Below, one piece after another: positions 1 through 6,778 of a stretch of 8,182 bases of DNA. The DNA is taken from NCBI GenBank assembly GCA_026387805.1, contig JAPLKY010000022.1, positions 1 through 8,182 on the forward strand. The letters run 5' to 3'. Both the position numbers and the translations under genes were made by a program. The notes under the pieces were generated by a model, which worked only from the letters and a program-made list of their open reading frames with translations, had not been told where the DNA came from and did no database searches. Position 1 is the first letter of the stretch; every line of letters starts with the position of its first letter. This DNA is from Candidatus Krumholzibacteriia bacterium. Its GTDB lineage: Bacteria; Krumholzibacteriota; Krumholzibacteriia; Krumholzibacteriales; Krumholzibacteriaceae.

Positions 1-100
1 GCTCGCGATCCCACGGACAACCGCCCGGCCCCCGGAGCGCCCGGAGCGTTTTCCGGAGAGCCGCGATCTCCTTGCCGATCGCGCGATCGGATGGTTCCAT
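1..100 (-). CDS. mazG: MazG-family nucleoside triphosphate pyrophosphohydrolase, N-terminal fragment
   Basis: The reverse strand starts with ATG at 100-98 and stays open for 33 codons to the window edge, so only the amino terminus is visible. The peptide ends with the block LRGPGGCPWDRE. This matches the conserved start of MazG proteins, where a helix is followed by 'LR.P.GCPWD..QT' ahead of the metal-binding all-alpha NTP-PPase fold. MazG hydrolyses (d)NTPs to monophosphates and pyrophosphate in the cytoplasm, which cleans the nucleotide pool. A purine-rich Shine-Dalgarno (AGGAAGG on the minus strand) lies about 10 nt before the ATG and supports this start. The gene is divergent from uvrA. 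The family call rests on a short but distinctive motif. The catalytic acidic residues lie beyond the edge, so activity cannot be judged. Confidence 0.8.
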   Translation of the reverse strand, partial: MEPSDRAIGKEIAALRKTLRALRGPGGCPWDRE

Positions 101-135
101 CGTCTGCCCGCCTTCCTGAACGATATCTCGCCGCG

Positions 136-164
136 ATCGTAACCGAAATCCCGCGCGAACACAA
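136..164 (-). promoter_or_regulatory. possible sigma-70-type promoter for mazG
   Basis: On the minus strand, TTGTGT (164-159) and TACGAT (141-136) are separated by 17 nt and lie upstream of the mazG start. Both boxes match the consensus only partly, so this is a candidate rather than a firm call. Confidence 0.3.
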
Positions 165-196
165 GCGCGAGCCTGGAACCGAGCCCAAACCCGCTG

Positions 197-225
197 TTGC
201 GCGGCTGCATCTCTCCTGATACAAT
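197..225 (+). promoter_or_regulatory. possible extended -10 promoter for uvrA
   Basis: A TACAAT box (220-225, five of six consensus bases) is preceded by TGA, giving an extended -10. A weak -35 (TTGCGC, 197-202) sits 17 nt upstream. Transcription would start near 232, giving a leader of about 28 nt before the ATG at 260. The in-frame ATG at 224 lies within and next to this -10 box, so it would not be in the transcript. This supports the start at 260. No convincing LexA-type SOS operator was seen here. Confidence 0.45.
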
Positions 226-259
226 GAGTAATTGCCCTTTGCATGAAAAGAGCGTGGGG

Positions 260-3034
260 ATGGACACGATCGTAATCCGCGGCGCGCGACAGCATAATCT
301 CAAGAACGTCGATCTCGAGCTTCCGAGACGCACCCTCATCGTCATCACCGGCGTATCCGGTTCCGGCAAGTCCTCGCTCGCCTTCGATACGATCTTCGCG
401 GAAGGGCAGCGGCGCTACATCGAATCGCTCTCCACCTACGCCAGGCAGTTCATCGAGAAGCTCGAGCGTCCCGACGTCGACGATATATCCGGCCTGAGCC
501 CAACGATCGCGATCAGGCAGAAGAACACGGTGACGAGCGCGCGCTCGACCGTCGGAACGGCGACGGAGATCTACGACTATATTCGACTGCTCTTCGCCCG
601 CGTGGGCCGGATCGTCTGCCCCCGCTGCCGTCTCGAGGTGCGCTCGCATAGCCCGAGCGACGCGGCGCAGGAGATCATCCGCCTCTTTGGCGGAAAGCGG
701 ATCAACCTCCTCATGCCGCTCGGCGCCTACGACGCCGCCGGATGGAAAACGAGGCGCGGATATCTTCTCTCGAGGGGATACTCGAGACTACTTGTCGGGG
801 GGGAAGCGGTTCGTCTGGAGGAGCTCGCGATCGAAAAGGGCGTCCGCGCGGAGATCGCGGTGCTCCTCGATCGCATCGAGGCGGTCGAGGCGAACAGGTC
901 CCGCATCGCCGAGGTCGTGGAGCTCGCGTATCGCGAATCGTCGGGAAGCATCGAGATAGCCGAGGTCGGCGGCGGCGCGACGCATCGCTTTACCCAGGCG
1001 CCGCTCTGTTCGTCATGCGGAGCGTCATTCGAGACGCCGACCCCGCTCCTCTTCTCGTTCAACAGCCCCTACGGCGCGTGTCCCGACTGTCATGGATTCG
1101 GCGACCGGATGGAGTTCTCGGAGGACCTCATCATCCCGGACAGAAGACTATCGATAGAAAAGCTCGCGATCGACCCGTGGTCGCGCGAGCGCTTCGCCTA
1201 TTTCCAGCACCGGCTGATCGAGTTCTGCCGCGCGAAGCGCATCCCCCTCGGCGTTCCGTGGATGGATCTTCCCGGCGAATCGAGGAAGCTCATCCTCGAT
1301 GGGGAAGGAAAATACCTCGGCGTGATTCCATTCCTCGAGAAGCTGCGGGAAAAGAGCTACAAGAAGGGGCACCGTTTCTTCACGCGGAAATACATGGCCT
1401 TCACGACGTGTCGTACGTGCGAGGGGGGAAGGCTCAAGCGGGAAGCGTACAACGTGAGAGTCGGGGATTTCACGATCCGCGACCTCGTTCGGATGGTCCC
1501 GGCGCGGACCCTCGAGGCGATCGAAGGGACGCGCTTCACGGAGCAGGAACGGCGCATCGCCCGGGATATCCTTTCGGAGATCGCTTCCCGTCTGCGCTTC
1601 ATGATCGATGTCGGCCTCGGCTATATCACGCTCGACAGGTTGACCCGCACCCTCTCGGGCGGGGAAGCGCAGCGCATCAATCTCGCGAACTCCCTCGGCG
1701 CGAATCTCGTCGACGCGCTCTATATTCTCGACGAGCCGTCGATCGGGCTCCACGCCGCCGACAACGAGCGGCTCGTCGCGGTGCTCGGGCGGCTCAGGGA
1801 TCTCGGCAACACCGTTCTCGTCGTCGAGCACGATCCCGATATCATCCGTTCGTGCGATTACCTCGTGGATCTCGGGCCGGGTCCGGGAAGCCTCGGGGGA
1901 GAGGTTCTCTTCAGCGGCACGATCGAGCAGGCGCGCTCGGCGGACGTACCGAAATCGAAAACGCTCGAATGGCTGTTTCGCGGGCGGCCGGGCGCGGTCG
2001 CGGCGAAGAAACGGCGCCGGCAATACGGCTCGATCGAGCTCACCGGAGTCGCGGAGCACAATCTCAAGAACGTCGACGTGAGCTTCCCGCTCGGTCTCGT
2101 GACGTGCGTGACCGGAGTCTCCGGCTCCGGCAAGAGCAGCCTCGTCGTGGACGTTCTCTACCCGGTCGTATCGGGGGATCCGCTCTCGGCAAGCCGTCTC
2201 CGGCTCAGGGGGTGCGACGTCCGGGGGAAACTCGATCGGGTGCTTCTCGTCGACCAGAGCCCGATCGGCTCCTCTCCGCGCTCGAATCCGATCACGTACA
2301 TCAAGGGGTTTTCCTTCATTCGCGAGATATTCGCCTCCCAGCAGGCCGCCCGCATGCGCGGATACGACCCGGGGCGGTTCAGCTTCAACAAATCGGGCGG
2401 CCGCTGCCCCCGGTGCCAGGGCATGGGATTCCGGAGGGTGGAGATGCATTTCATGGCCGACGTCTTCGTTCCCTGCGAGGAATGCGAGGGAAGGCGCTAC
2501 AACGCCGAGACGCTCGAGGTGCGATACAAGGGAATGGACATCAGCGAGGTCCTCGCCATGACGGTCGATGACGCGATCCGCTTTTTCGACGCGGCGCCGC
2601 AGCTCGGCGAGAAGCTCTGGATCCTCTCGAAGGTGGGTCTCGGCTACCTCACGCTCGGCCAGCCGTCGAACACCCTCTCGGGGGGGGAAGCGCAGCGCAC
2701 CAAGATCGCCCGGGAGCTCGCCGAATCGGCCGGCCAGCGGAATCTCTACATCATGGACGAGCCGACGACCGGCCTTCACATGAGCGACGTCGACAGGCTC
2801 CTCGCCGTCTTCGAGGAGCTCGTGACGGCCGGGCATACGGTCGTCGTCATCGAGCACAACATGGAGGTGATCGCCTGGTCGGATTGCGTGATCGATCTCG
2901 GGCCGGGCGGGGGGGGCGAGGGTGGCACGGTTATCGCTTGTGGCCCGCCGGAGAGCATCGTACAATCGGAGACGTCGCTCACGGGAAAATATCTTGGCGC
3001 GTATCTCGAGAGGTATGGAGGTCGCACGCAATGA
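260..3034 (+). CDS. uvrA: UvrA, excinuclease ABC subunit A (DNA damage recognition ATPase)
   Basis: UvrA dimers bind distorted DNA and load UvrB in nucleotide excision repair. The product is 924 residues, in the usual range of about 920-970. Two ABC ATPase halves are visible. The first has Walker A GVSGSGKS at 31-38 and signature LSGGEAQR near 465, followed by a Walker B ending YILDEPSIGLH. The second has Walker A GVSGSGKS at 619-626 and signature LSGGEAQR near 806, followed by YIMDEPTTGLH. Two zinc modules are complete: C250-x2-C253-x20-C274-x2-C277 and the DNA-binding C-terminal one, C716-x2-C719-x19-C739-x2-C742. An additional CPRC pair near residue 117 and a CRTC pair in the insertion region are also visible. 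The start at 260 is chosen because family members begin close to 'IVIRGARQHNLKNV' and because the upstream ATGs at 197 and 224 fall in the promoter. Its Shine-Dalgarno is weak. The stop overlaps the next gene's ATG. All key motifs are intact, so it should be functional. Confidence 0.97.
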   Translation: MDTIVIRGARQHNLKNVDLELPRRTLIVITGVSGSGKSSLAFDTIFAEGQRRYIESLSTYARQFIEKLERPDVDDISGLSPTIAIRQKNTVTSARSTVGTATEIYDYIRLLFARVGRIVCPRCRLEVRSHSPSDAAQEIIRLFGGKRINLLMPLGAYDAAGWKTRRGYLLSRGYSRLLVGGEAVRLEELAIEKGVRAEIAVLLDRIEAVEANRSRIAEVVELAYRESSGSIEIAEVGGGATHRFTQAPLCSSCGASFETPTPLLFSFNSPYGACPDCHGFGDRMEFSEDLIIPDRRLSIEKLAIDPWSRERFAYFQHRLIEFCRAKRIPLGVPWMDLPGESRKLILDGEGKYLGVIPFLEKLREKSYKKGHRFFTRKYMAFTTCRTCEGGRLKREAYNVRVGDFTIRDLVRMVPARTLEAIEGTRFTEQERRIARDILSEIASRLRFMIDVGLGYITLDRLTRTLSGGEAQRINLANSLGANLVDALYILDEPSIGLHAADNERLVAVLGRLRDLGNTVLVVEHDPDIIRSCDYLVDLGPGPGSLGGEVLFSGTIEQARSADVPKSKTLEWLFRGRPGAVAAKKRRRQYGSIELTGVAEHNLKNVDVSFPLGLVTCVTGVSGSGKSSLVVDVLYPVVSGDPLSASRLRLRGCDVRGKLDRVLLVDQSPIGSSPRSNPITYIKGFSFIREIFASQQAARMRGYDPGRFSFNKSGGRCPRCQGMGFRRVEMHFMADVFVPCEECEGRRYNAETLEVRYKGMDISEVLAMTVDDAIRFFDAAPQLGEKLWILSKVGLGYLTLGQPSNTLSGGEAQRTKIARELAESAGQRNLYIMDEPTTGLHMSDVDRLLAVFEELVTAGHTVVVIEHNMEVIAWSDCVIDLGPGGGGEGGTVIACGPPESIVQSETSLTGKYLGAYLERYGGRTQ

Positions 3035-4005
3035 GAGTCCTCGTAACGGGCGGAGCGGGTTACATCGGAAGCGTCGTCACGGAGTTCCTGCTCGCGGACG
3101 CACACGATGTCGTTGTCGTCGACGATCTCTCGACGGGGCACCGCGGCGCAATCGGGAAGGGCGTGACCTTTCGCGAGGGGAATCTCCTCGACGAGCGTTT
3201 TCTGCCGTCGGCTCTCGAGGGGATCGACGCCGTATGTCATTTCGCGGCCTTTTCGCAGGTCGCCGAATCGGTCGCCGATCCGCTCATGTATTATCGAAAC
3301 AATATCGGCGGCGCGGTTTCGCTGCTCGCCGCGATGAGAAAAAGCGGCGTGAAGTTCTTTCTCTTCTCCTCCTCCGCCGCGGTCTACGGGGAGCCCGACG
3401 AAACGCCCATCGGGGAGGATGCTCCCTTGCGTCCGCTCAACGCGTACGGCAATACGAAGCTCGCGATCGAGCGGCTTCTCGCCGATTGCTCGGCCGCGTG
3501 GGGGCTCAAGGCACTTTCGCTGAGATACTTCAACGCCGCGGGCGCCGGGGAGAGCCACGGCGAGGATCATCGGCCCGAGACACATCTTATTCCGCTCGTT
3601 CTCGACGTTGCGCTCGCTCGCAGGGACGAGCTCGTGGTCTACGGCAAGGATTACCCGACGCGCGATGGAACGTGCGTCCGCGACTACATCCACGTAAAGG
3701 ATCTCGCTTCGGCGCACCTGCTCGGTCTCGAGAAGCTCATCGATGGATACGGCGGCGTCCTGAACCTCGGGAACGGCCGAGGCTTCACCGTTCTCGAGGT
3801 TATTCGCGCCGCGGAGAAGGTGACCGGCCTCGAGATCCCGTATCGTTTCGGCGAGCGGCGGCCGGGGGATCCGGCGGTGCTCGTTGCATCGTCGGATAGG
3901 GCCGAGAAGGATCTGGGATGGAAGAGATTCTTTCCCGGTATCGAGGAGATACTGAGAGACGCCTACGCGTGGAAGCAGGCCCGTCCCGACGGCTACCCGG
4001 CGTGA
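3031..4005 (+). CDS. galE: GalE-like NAD-dependent epimerase (probable UDP-glucose 4-epimerase)
   Basis: This is a 324-residue extended short-chain dehydrogenase/reductase. The NAD-binding motif GGAGYIGS is at 7-14, followed by DDLSTGHRGA (31-40), which contacts the cofactor. HFAAFSQVAESV starts at 70. The catalytic serine lies in FSSSAAVYGE (S115) and the YxxxK pair is Y139/K143 in YGNTK. The substrate region RYFNAAGA and the later RDYIHVKDLA, LNLGNGRGFTV and ERRPGDPA blocks are typical of GalE, which interconverts UDP-glucose and UDP-galactose in the cytoplasm for galactose metabolism or surface polysaccharide. GGAGGT at 3017-3022 lies 8 nt before the ATG. The ATG overlaps the uvrA stop (ATGA), which suggests translational coupling. 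Specificity for UDP-Glc rather than UDP-GlcNAc or UDP-uronic acids cannot be settled from motifs, but GalE is the best fit. Confidence 0.9.
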   Translation: MRVLVTGGAGYIGSVVTEFLLADAHDVVVVDDLSTGHRGAIGKGVTFREGNLLDERFLPSALEGIDAVCHFAAFSQVAESVADPLMYYRNNIGGAVSLLAAMRKSGVKFFLFSSSAAVYGEPDETPIGEDAPLRPLNAYGNTKLAIERLLADCSAAWGLKALSLRYFNAAGAGESHGEDHRPETHLIPLVLDVALARRDELVVYGKDYPTRDGTCVRDYIHVKDLASAHLLGLEKLIDGYGGVLNLGNGRGFTVLEVIRAAEKVTGLEIPYRFGERRPGDPAVLVASSDRAEKDLGWKRFFPGIEEILRDAYAWKQARPDGYPA

Positions 4006-4027
4006 GCGCGGAGCTTCCTGTTCCAGA

Positions 4028-4080
4028 TTCTTGGCCAGCCAGAAGGATCGTTTTGGAGATGGAAACTTTCTTGCCAGAAG
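4028..4080 (+). repeat. pair of 13-bp imperfect palindromic repeats in the intergenic gap
   Basis: TTCTTGCCAGAAG occurs intact at 4068-4080. It also occurs at 4028-4045 with a 5-nt insertion (TTCTTG, then GCCAG, then CCAGAAG). Both copies have TTCT and AGAA as inverted ends, and they start exactly 40 bp apart. The first copy can form a short hairpin (TTCT/AGAA plus GGC/GCC with one bulged T) followed by a short T run at 4051-4054. The pair could be an operator pair for the downstream signalling operon or a weak terminator after galE. The role is unknown. Confidence 0.45.
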
Positions 4081-4160
4081 AACTTCGTTCGTAAGCTTGC
4101 GTTTCCTCATTCCCTCCGTCATCGCTTCCCATGCCTGCCGCGGCTGATGAATCCAGCCCA

Positions 4161-4188
4161 TTGATAATACACAAGATGAGAAGAAAAT
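4161..4188 (+). promoter_or_regulatory. possible promoter for the signalling operon
   Basis: TTGATA (4161-4166, five of six consensus bases) and GAAAAT (4183-4188, four of six) are 16 nt apart, in an A/T-richer stretch ahead of the kinase gene. Initiation near 4195 would give a leader of about 40 nt holding the palindrome at 4202-4218 and the Shine-Dalgarno. This is a moderate candidate based on spacing and position only. Confidence 0.35.
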
Positions 4189-4201
4189 ACCGCCGACTTC
4201 G

Positions 4202-4218
4202 ATCTCCCGGGGGGAGAT
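4202..4218 (+). promoter_or_regulatory. palindrome next to the kinase ribosome binding site
   Basis: ATCTCCC (4202-4208) and GGGAGAT (4212-4218) form a perfect 7-bp stem with a 3-nt loop. The same CTCCC can also pair with the GGGAG Shine-Dalgarno at 4222-4226. Two mutually exclusive pairings are therefore possible in the leader, which could tune translation of the downstream kinase. This is inferred from sequence pairing alone. Confidence 0.4.
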
Positions 4219-4235
4219 ATCGGGAGAGCGCATCC

Positions 4236-6329
4236 ATGGCATGTAAAATGCGTTTTGACAAGCGCATGAGTAAATCACTGAAGATGCGGATCCTCAAAGC
4301 GGTCGGGAACGACACCGCCATGACGGCGGTTCTATCGAGCCTGATGACGCGGACGAATGCGGAGTTCTGCGCTTTCATCACGATGCGCGAGACGGAGCTC
4401 GTTTACGTTATGGCCGAATCGAGGGATCTCGCGCCGCACGTGCCCGAGATCAGAGAGAAGCTCAAGAATACCTACCGCATGTTCACGAACGCGAGGAGTT
4501 CATCCTGGCCGACGGCGATCGAGAAGATATTCTTCCGGGGAAACGGGATCGGTGGAGCGGGCGGGCGAAACGGCTCGAGAATCGAGAGTTACTTTCTCGT
4601 TCCGGTCGCCTACGGTCCCCAGGTCAGGGGAGTGCTCTTCATCGGGAGCGTCAGGAAGGAAGCCTTCGGACGGAAGGATATCGCGCTTTTTCACAGCCTC
4701 GCGGACGAGAGAGACGAGAAAACGCCGATCATTTTCCAGGTCGGCGGCGAGAAGGAGATACTTGAGAGGGTTCTCGACGCGCTTCCCTCGGGAGCGGCGC
4801 TCTTCTCGCCGGACGGCAGGATCATGAGCGCGAACAAGATATTCCGGGAATTGATGAACATGGAAAACGACCTCTCCGCCAGCGTATACGACGTGGGGAA
4901 GGCTTCCTGCTTCAACCTCCACGGCGTCTGGGAAGAGTTCAATATTCTACAGAATGCGATTATCGATCGGGAGCTCGAGGGATCATGCGTTCCCGAGAGA
5001 TATCTCAACGTGTCATGGGTGCGCCTCGATGCCATTTCCCCGGAGGTCGGATCGCTCGCGCTCACCAGGGAAATAACGTCGCAGCGTGAGCAGGCGGAAG
5101 CGCGGGAGGAGGAAGTGACGATCGTCGCTCACGAGCTGCGCACGCCGCTCGCGGCCCTCAAGACGTCGCTCGCGATAGTGCAGGGGAACGGCGGCTCGAG
5201 GAAGGAGCTTCCGGACGGTCGCCAGGCCGGGCCGGACTTTCTCCTGAGCGCCGCGAAGACGGTCGACCGACTCGGCAGGCTCGTCGACGGGCTCGTCGAA
5301 TCGTCGTCCGCGCGCCTCGACGAGCGGCCGCTCAATATCCAATCGCACGACGCGAGGAAATTCCTCGAGGAAATCACCACGCTGTTCGTTCACCCGATGA
5401 GAATCAGGGAAATCGATTTCGCCATCGACGTCGACGATGCCTGCAGGAATCTCATGTTCGACAGGGACCGGATAGAGCAGGTGATACAGAACCTGCTCGC
5501 GAACAGCATGAAGCACGTGCCGGCGGGGGGGAGCATATCGATATCGATCCGCGCGTGCCTCGACTGTCCCGCGAAAGTCTTCCCCGCGGAGCTTCAGAAG
5601 CTCCACCCTTCGATCTCATTCGCCGATCTGCTTCTGCGGGATTCCGGAAGCGGCATACCGATGGACATAGCCGATCTGAGCAATACGACCGAATCCACGG
5701 AGGAGCATCCCGTCAGAGCCTCGAAGGGGCTCGGTCTCGTCATCGCGAAGCGTCTCATGCGGATGCAGGGAGGGTCTCTCTATATCGACGGGAGCGTCGA
5801 GAAGGGGAGCGCCGTGCACCTGTTCCTTCCCATCGACCAGGAAACCGCCCGAGTCGTGAAACGGTACAGAACCCTGCAGATGAAGGTCGACGAGATGATG
5901 GCCAAAGGGCTCGCGTCGGCCATCTTCGTCATTTCAAAGGAGCGTTCGATATCATGGGACGAGGTCGCGGAGCGCTGCAGTCCCATGCCCGTCATCAATC
6001 CCGAGGTGAAGGAGATGAAAGGCCGCGATGCCTTTCTCTGGTCTCTGTCCGAAGGCATCGCGCTCGCGCTCGTTACGCGGATCGATCGCATAGAGGACCC
6101 GGTCGCTTTTCTGGGAGAGTCGTTTGCCGGTTCCGGGGCCGTCTCCGGGACGGATGCTTCGGCGACCGAGAGCGATGACGAAAAGCTCGTCGACGCCGCG
6201 CTGTGTCTGCGGGCGGGATGGACCGTCAGCCTGAGAGAAGGCACCGATCTGCGGGATCTTATGTCCATCGCAATGAAACGAATGGAAGACGGGTTCGAAG
6301 CCCGAATGCTGAAGGGAGTCGCCGGATGA
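4236..6329 (+). CDS. soluble GAF-PAS sensor histidine kinase with a C-terminal degenerate GGDEF-like domain
   Basis: The product is 697 residues with no signal peptide or membrane segment, so it senses in the cytoplasm. A GAF-like domain covers about 20-155 and a PAS-like domain about 168-280 (DALPSGAALFSPDGRI). The HisKA helix carries phosphoacceptor H299 in AHELRTPLAAL. The HATPase has an N box (N419/N423 in QNLLANS), G1 (D469 in DSGSGIP) and G2 (KGLGL, 497-501), so autokinase activity is expected. An extra segment of roughly 150 residues follows the ATPase. It has the order of a GGDEF fold but LSEGI (604-608) where GGDEF would be, and it ends AGWTVSLREGTDLRDL, like the final GGDEF strand and helix. 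It should not make c-di-GMP. The ATG at 4236 is preferred because GGGAG lies 9 nt upstream. ATGs at 4248 and 4266 are alternatives, and 4131 lacks support. The stop overlaps the regulator's start (ATGA). The kinase call is firm; the C-terminal assignment is inference. Confidence 0.88.
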   Translation: MACKMRFDKRMSKSLKMRILKAVGNDTAMTAVLSSLMTRTNAEFCAFITMRETELVYVMAESRDLAPHVPEIREKLKNTYRMFTNARSSSWPTAIEKIFFRGNGIGGAGGRNGSRIESYFLVPVAYGPQVRGVLFIGSVRKEAFGRKDIALFHSLADERDEKTPIIFQVGGEKEILERVLDALPSGAALFSPDGRIMSANKIFRELMNMENDLSASVYDVGKASCFNLHGVWEEFNILQNAIIDRELEGSCVPERYLNVSWVRLDAISPEVGSLALTREITSQREQAEAREEEVTIVAHELRTPLAALKTSLAIVQGNGGSRKELPDGRQAGPDFLLSAAKTVDRLGRLVDGLVESSSARLDERPLNIQSHDARKFLEEITTLFVHPMRIREIDFAIDVDDACRNLMFDRDRIEQVIQNLLANSMKHVPAGGSISISIRACLDCPAKVFPAELQKLHPSISFADLLLRDSGSGIPMDIADLSNTTESTEEHPVRASKGLGLVIAKRLMRMQGGSLYIDGSVEKGSAVHLFLPIDQETARVVKRYRTLQMKVDEMMAKGLASAIFVISKERSISWDEVAERCSPMPVINPEVKEMKGRDAFLWSLSEGIALALVTRIDRIEDPVAFLGESFAGSGAVSGTDASATESDDEKLVDAALCLRAGWTVSLREGTDLRDLMSIAMKRMEDGFEARMLKGVAG

Positions 6330-6733
6330 AATCGTACAAGATTCTGATCGTCGAGGATGATGAGGATATCGTCGAAACCGTCAGGTATTGTCTCGAGGTG
6401 AAAGGGTTCGTGGTCGAAGTGGCCTATGACGGCCTCAATGCGCTCCGGATGGCGCGCAAGAACCGCTACGACCTCATGCTTCTCGACATCATGCTCCCGG
6501 GGAAGAACGGCTACGAGGTCTCCCGTATCCTCAAAGAGGAGATGGATCACAAGAAGATAGAGCCGTTTCCTATCCTCGTTCTCACTGCCCGCAAGGTGAA
6601 CAGCCCGGAACGGGAGGATTTCCTCGCAACGTGGTCGAAGGCGGACGAGTTCATGTACAAGCCCTTCGAAATGGCCGATCTGATGAACAAGATTGTCGTC
6701 CATATGGAGAGGGTCGGCGCGGTGCAGGTCTGA
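6326..6733 (+). CDS. single-domain response regulator (CheY/Spo0F-like receiver)
   Basis: The product is 135 residues and consists of one receiver domain. The acidic pocket is E10-D11-D12 in ILIVEDDED. The phosphoacceptor is D54 in LMLLDIMLPGKNGYE, the switch Thr is T87 in VLTAR, and the conserved Lys is K112 in MYKPF. It has no DNA-binding or enzymatic output domain, so it acts by binding a partner or by passing phosphate on. The stretch between T87 and K112 is about three residues longer than in CheY. GGGAG at 6314-6318 lies 7 nt before the ATG, and the start overlaps the kinase stop by 4 bp, which implies coupled translation. It is very probably phosphorylated by the upstream kinase. The next gene, 45 bp downstream, encodes another phosphoacceptor-type protein that could interact with it. 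Confidence 0.93.
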   Translation: MKSYKILIVEDDEDIVETVRYCLEVKGFVVEVAYDGLNALRMARKNRYDLMLLDIMLPGKNGYEVSRILKEEMDHKKIEPFPILVLTARKVNSPEREDFLATWSKADEFMYKPFEMADLMNKIVVHMERVGAVQV

Positions 6734-6778
6734 GGTTGCACGCCGCCCGCCTGGGAAGACGGAGACGCAAAGGATGCC

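Noticed and set aside
101..259. LexA/SOS box upstream of uvrA
   Set aside because: No CGAAC-N4-GTTCG or CTG-N10-CAG type site could be found; GAAC half-sites at 118-121 and 157-160 lack a matching partner.
1148..3031. Long open frame on the minus strand (about 627 codons) opposite uvrA, and another on the plus strand at 742-2571
   Set aside because: Both are overlapped by the intact, motif-complete uvrA. Their translations are rich in Arg, Glu and Pro and show no domain, as expected for alternative frames of GC-rich coding DNA.
4131..4235. Longer version of the kinase starting at ATG 4131
   Set aside because: No Shine-Dalgarno is visible there, the added residues resemble no domain, and the candidate promoter and palindrome fall within this stretch.
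2776..4278. Minus-strand open frame across galE and the gap, with a coding-like stretch (MRKRKLTNEVLLARKFPSPK) within the gap
   Set aside because: The frame continues through galE and the end of uvrA in antisense and has no convincing Shine-Dalgarno start. A decayed gene remnant is possible but cannot be supported.
5207..5233. Peptide ELPDGRQAG in the kinase, reminiscent of the LPAGRQAG peptide produced by dispersed GC-rich palindromic repeats
   Set aside because: It occurs once, sits in the normal loop between the two HisKA helices without lengthening it, and the underlying DNA is not a clear palindrome.
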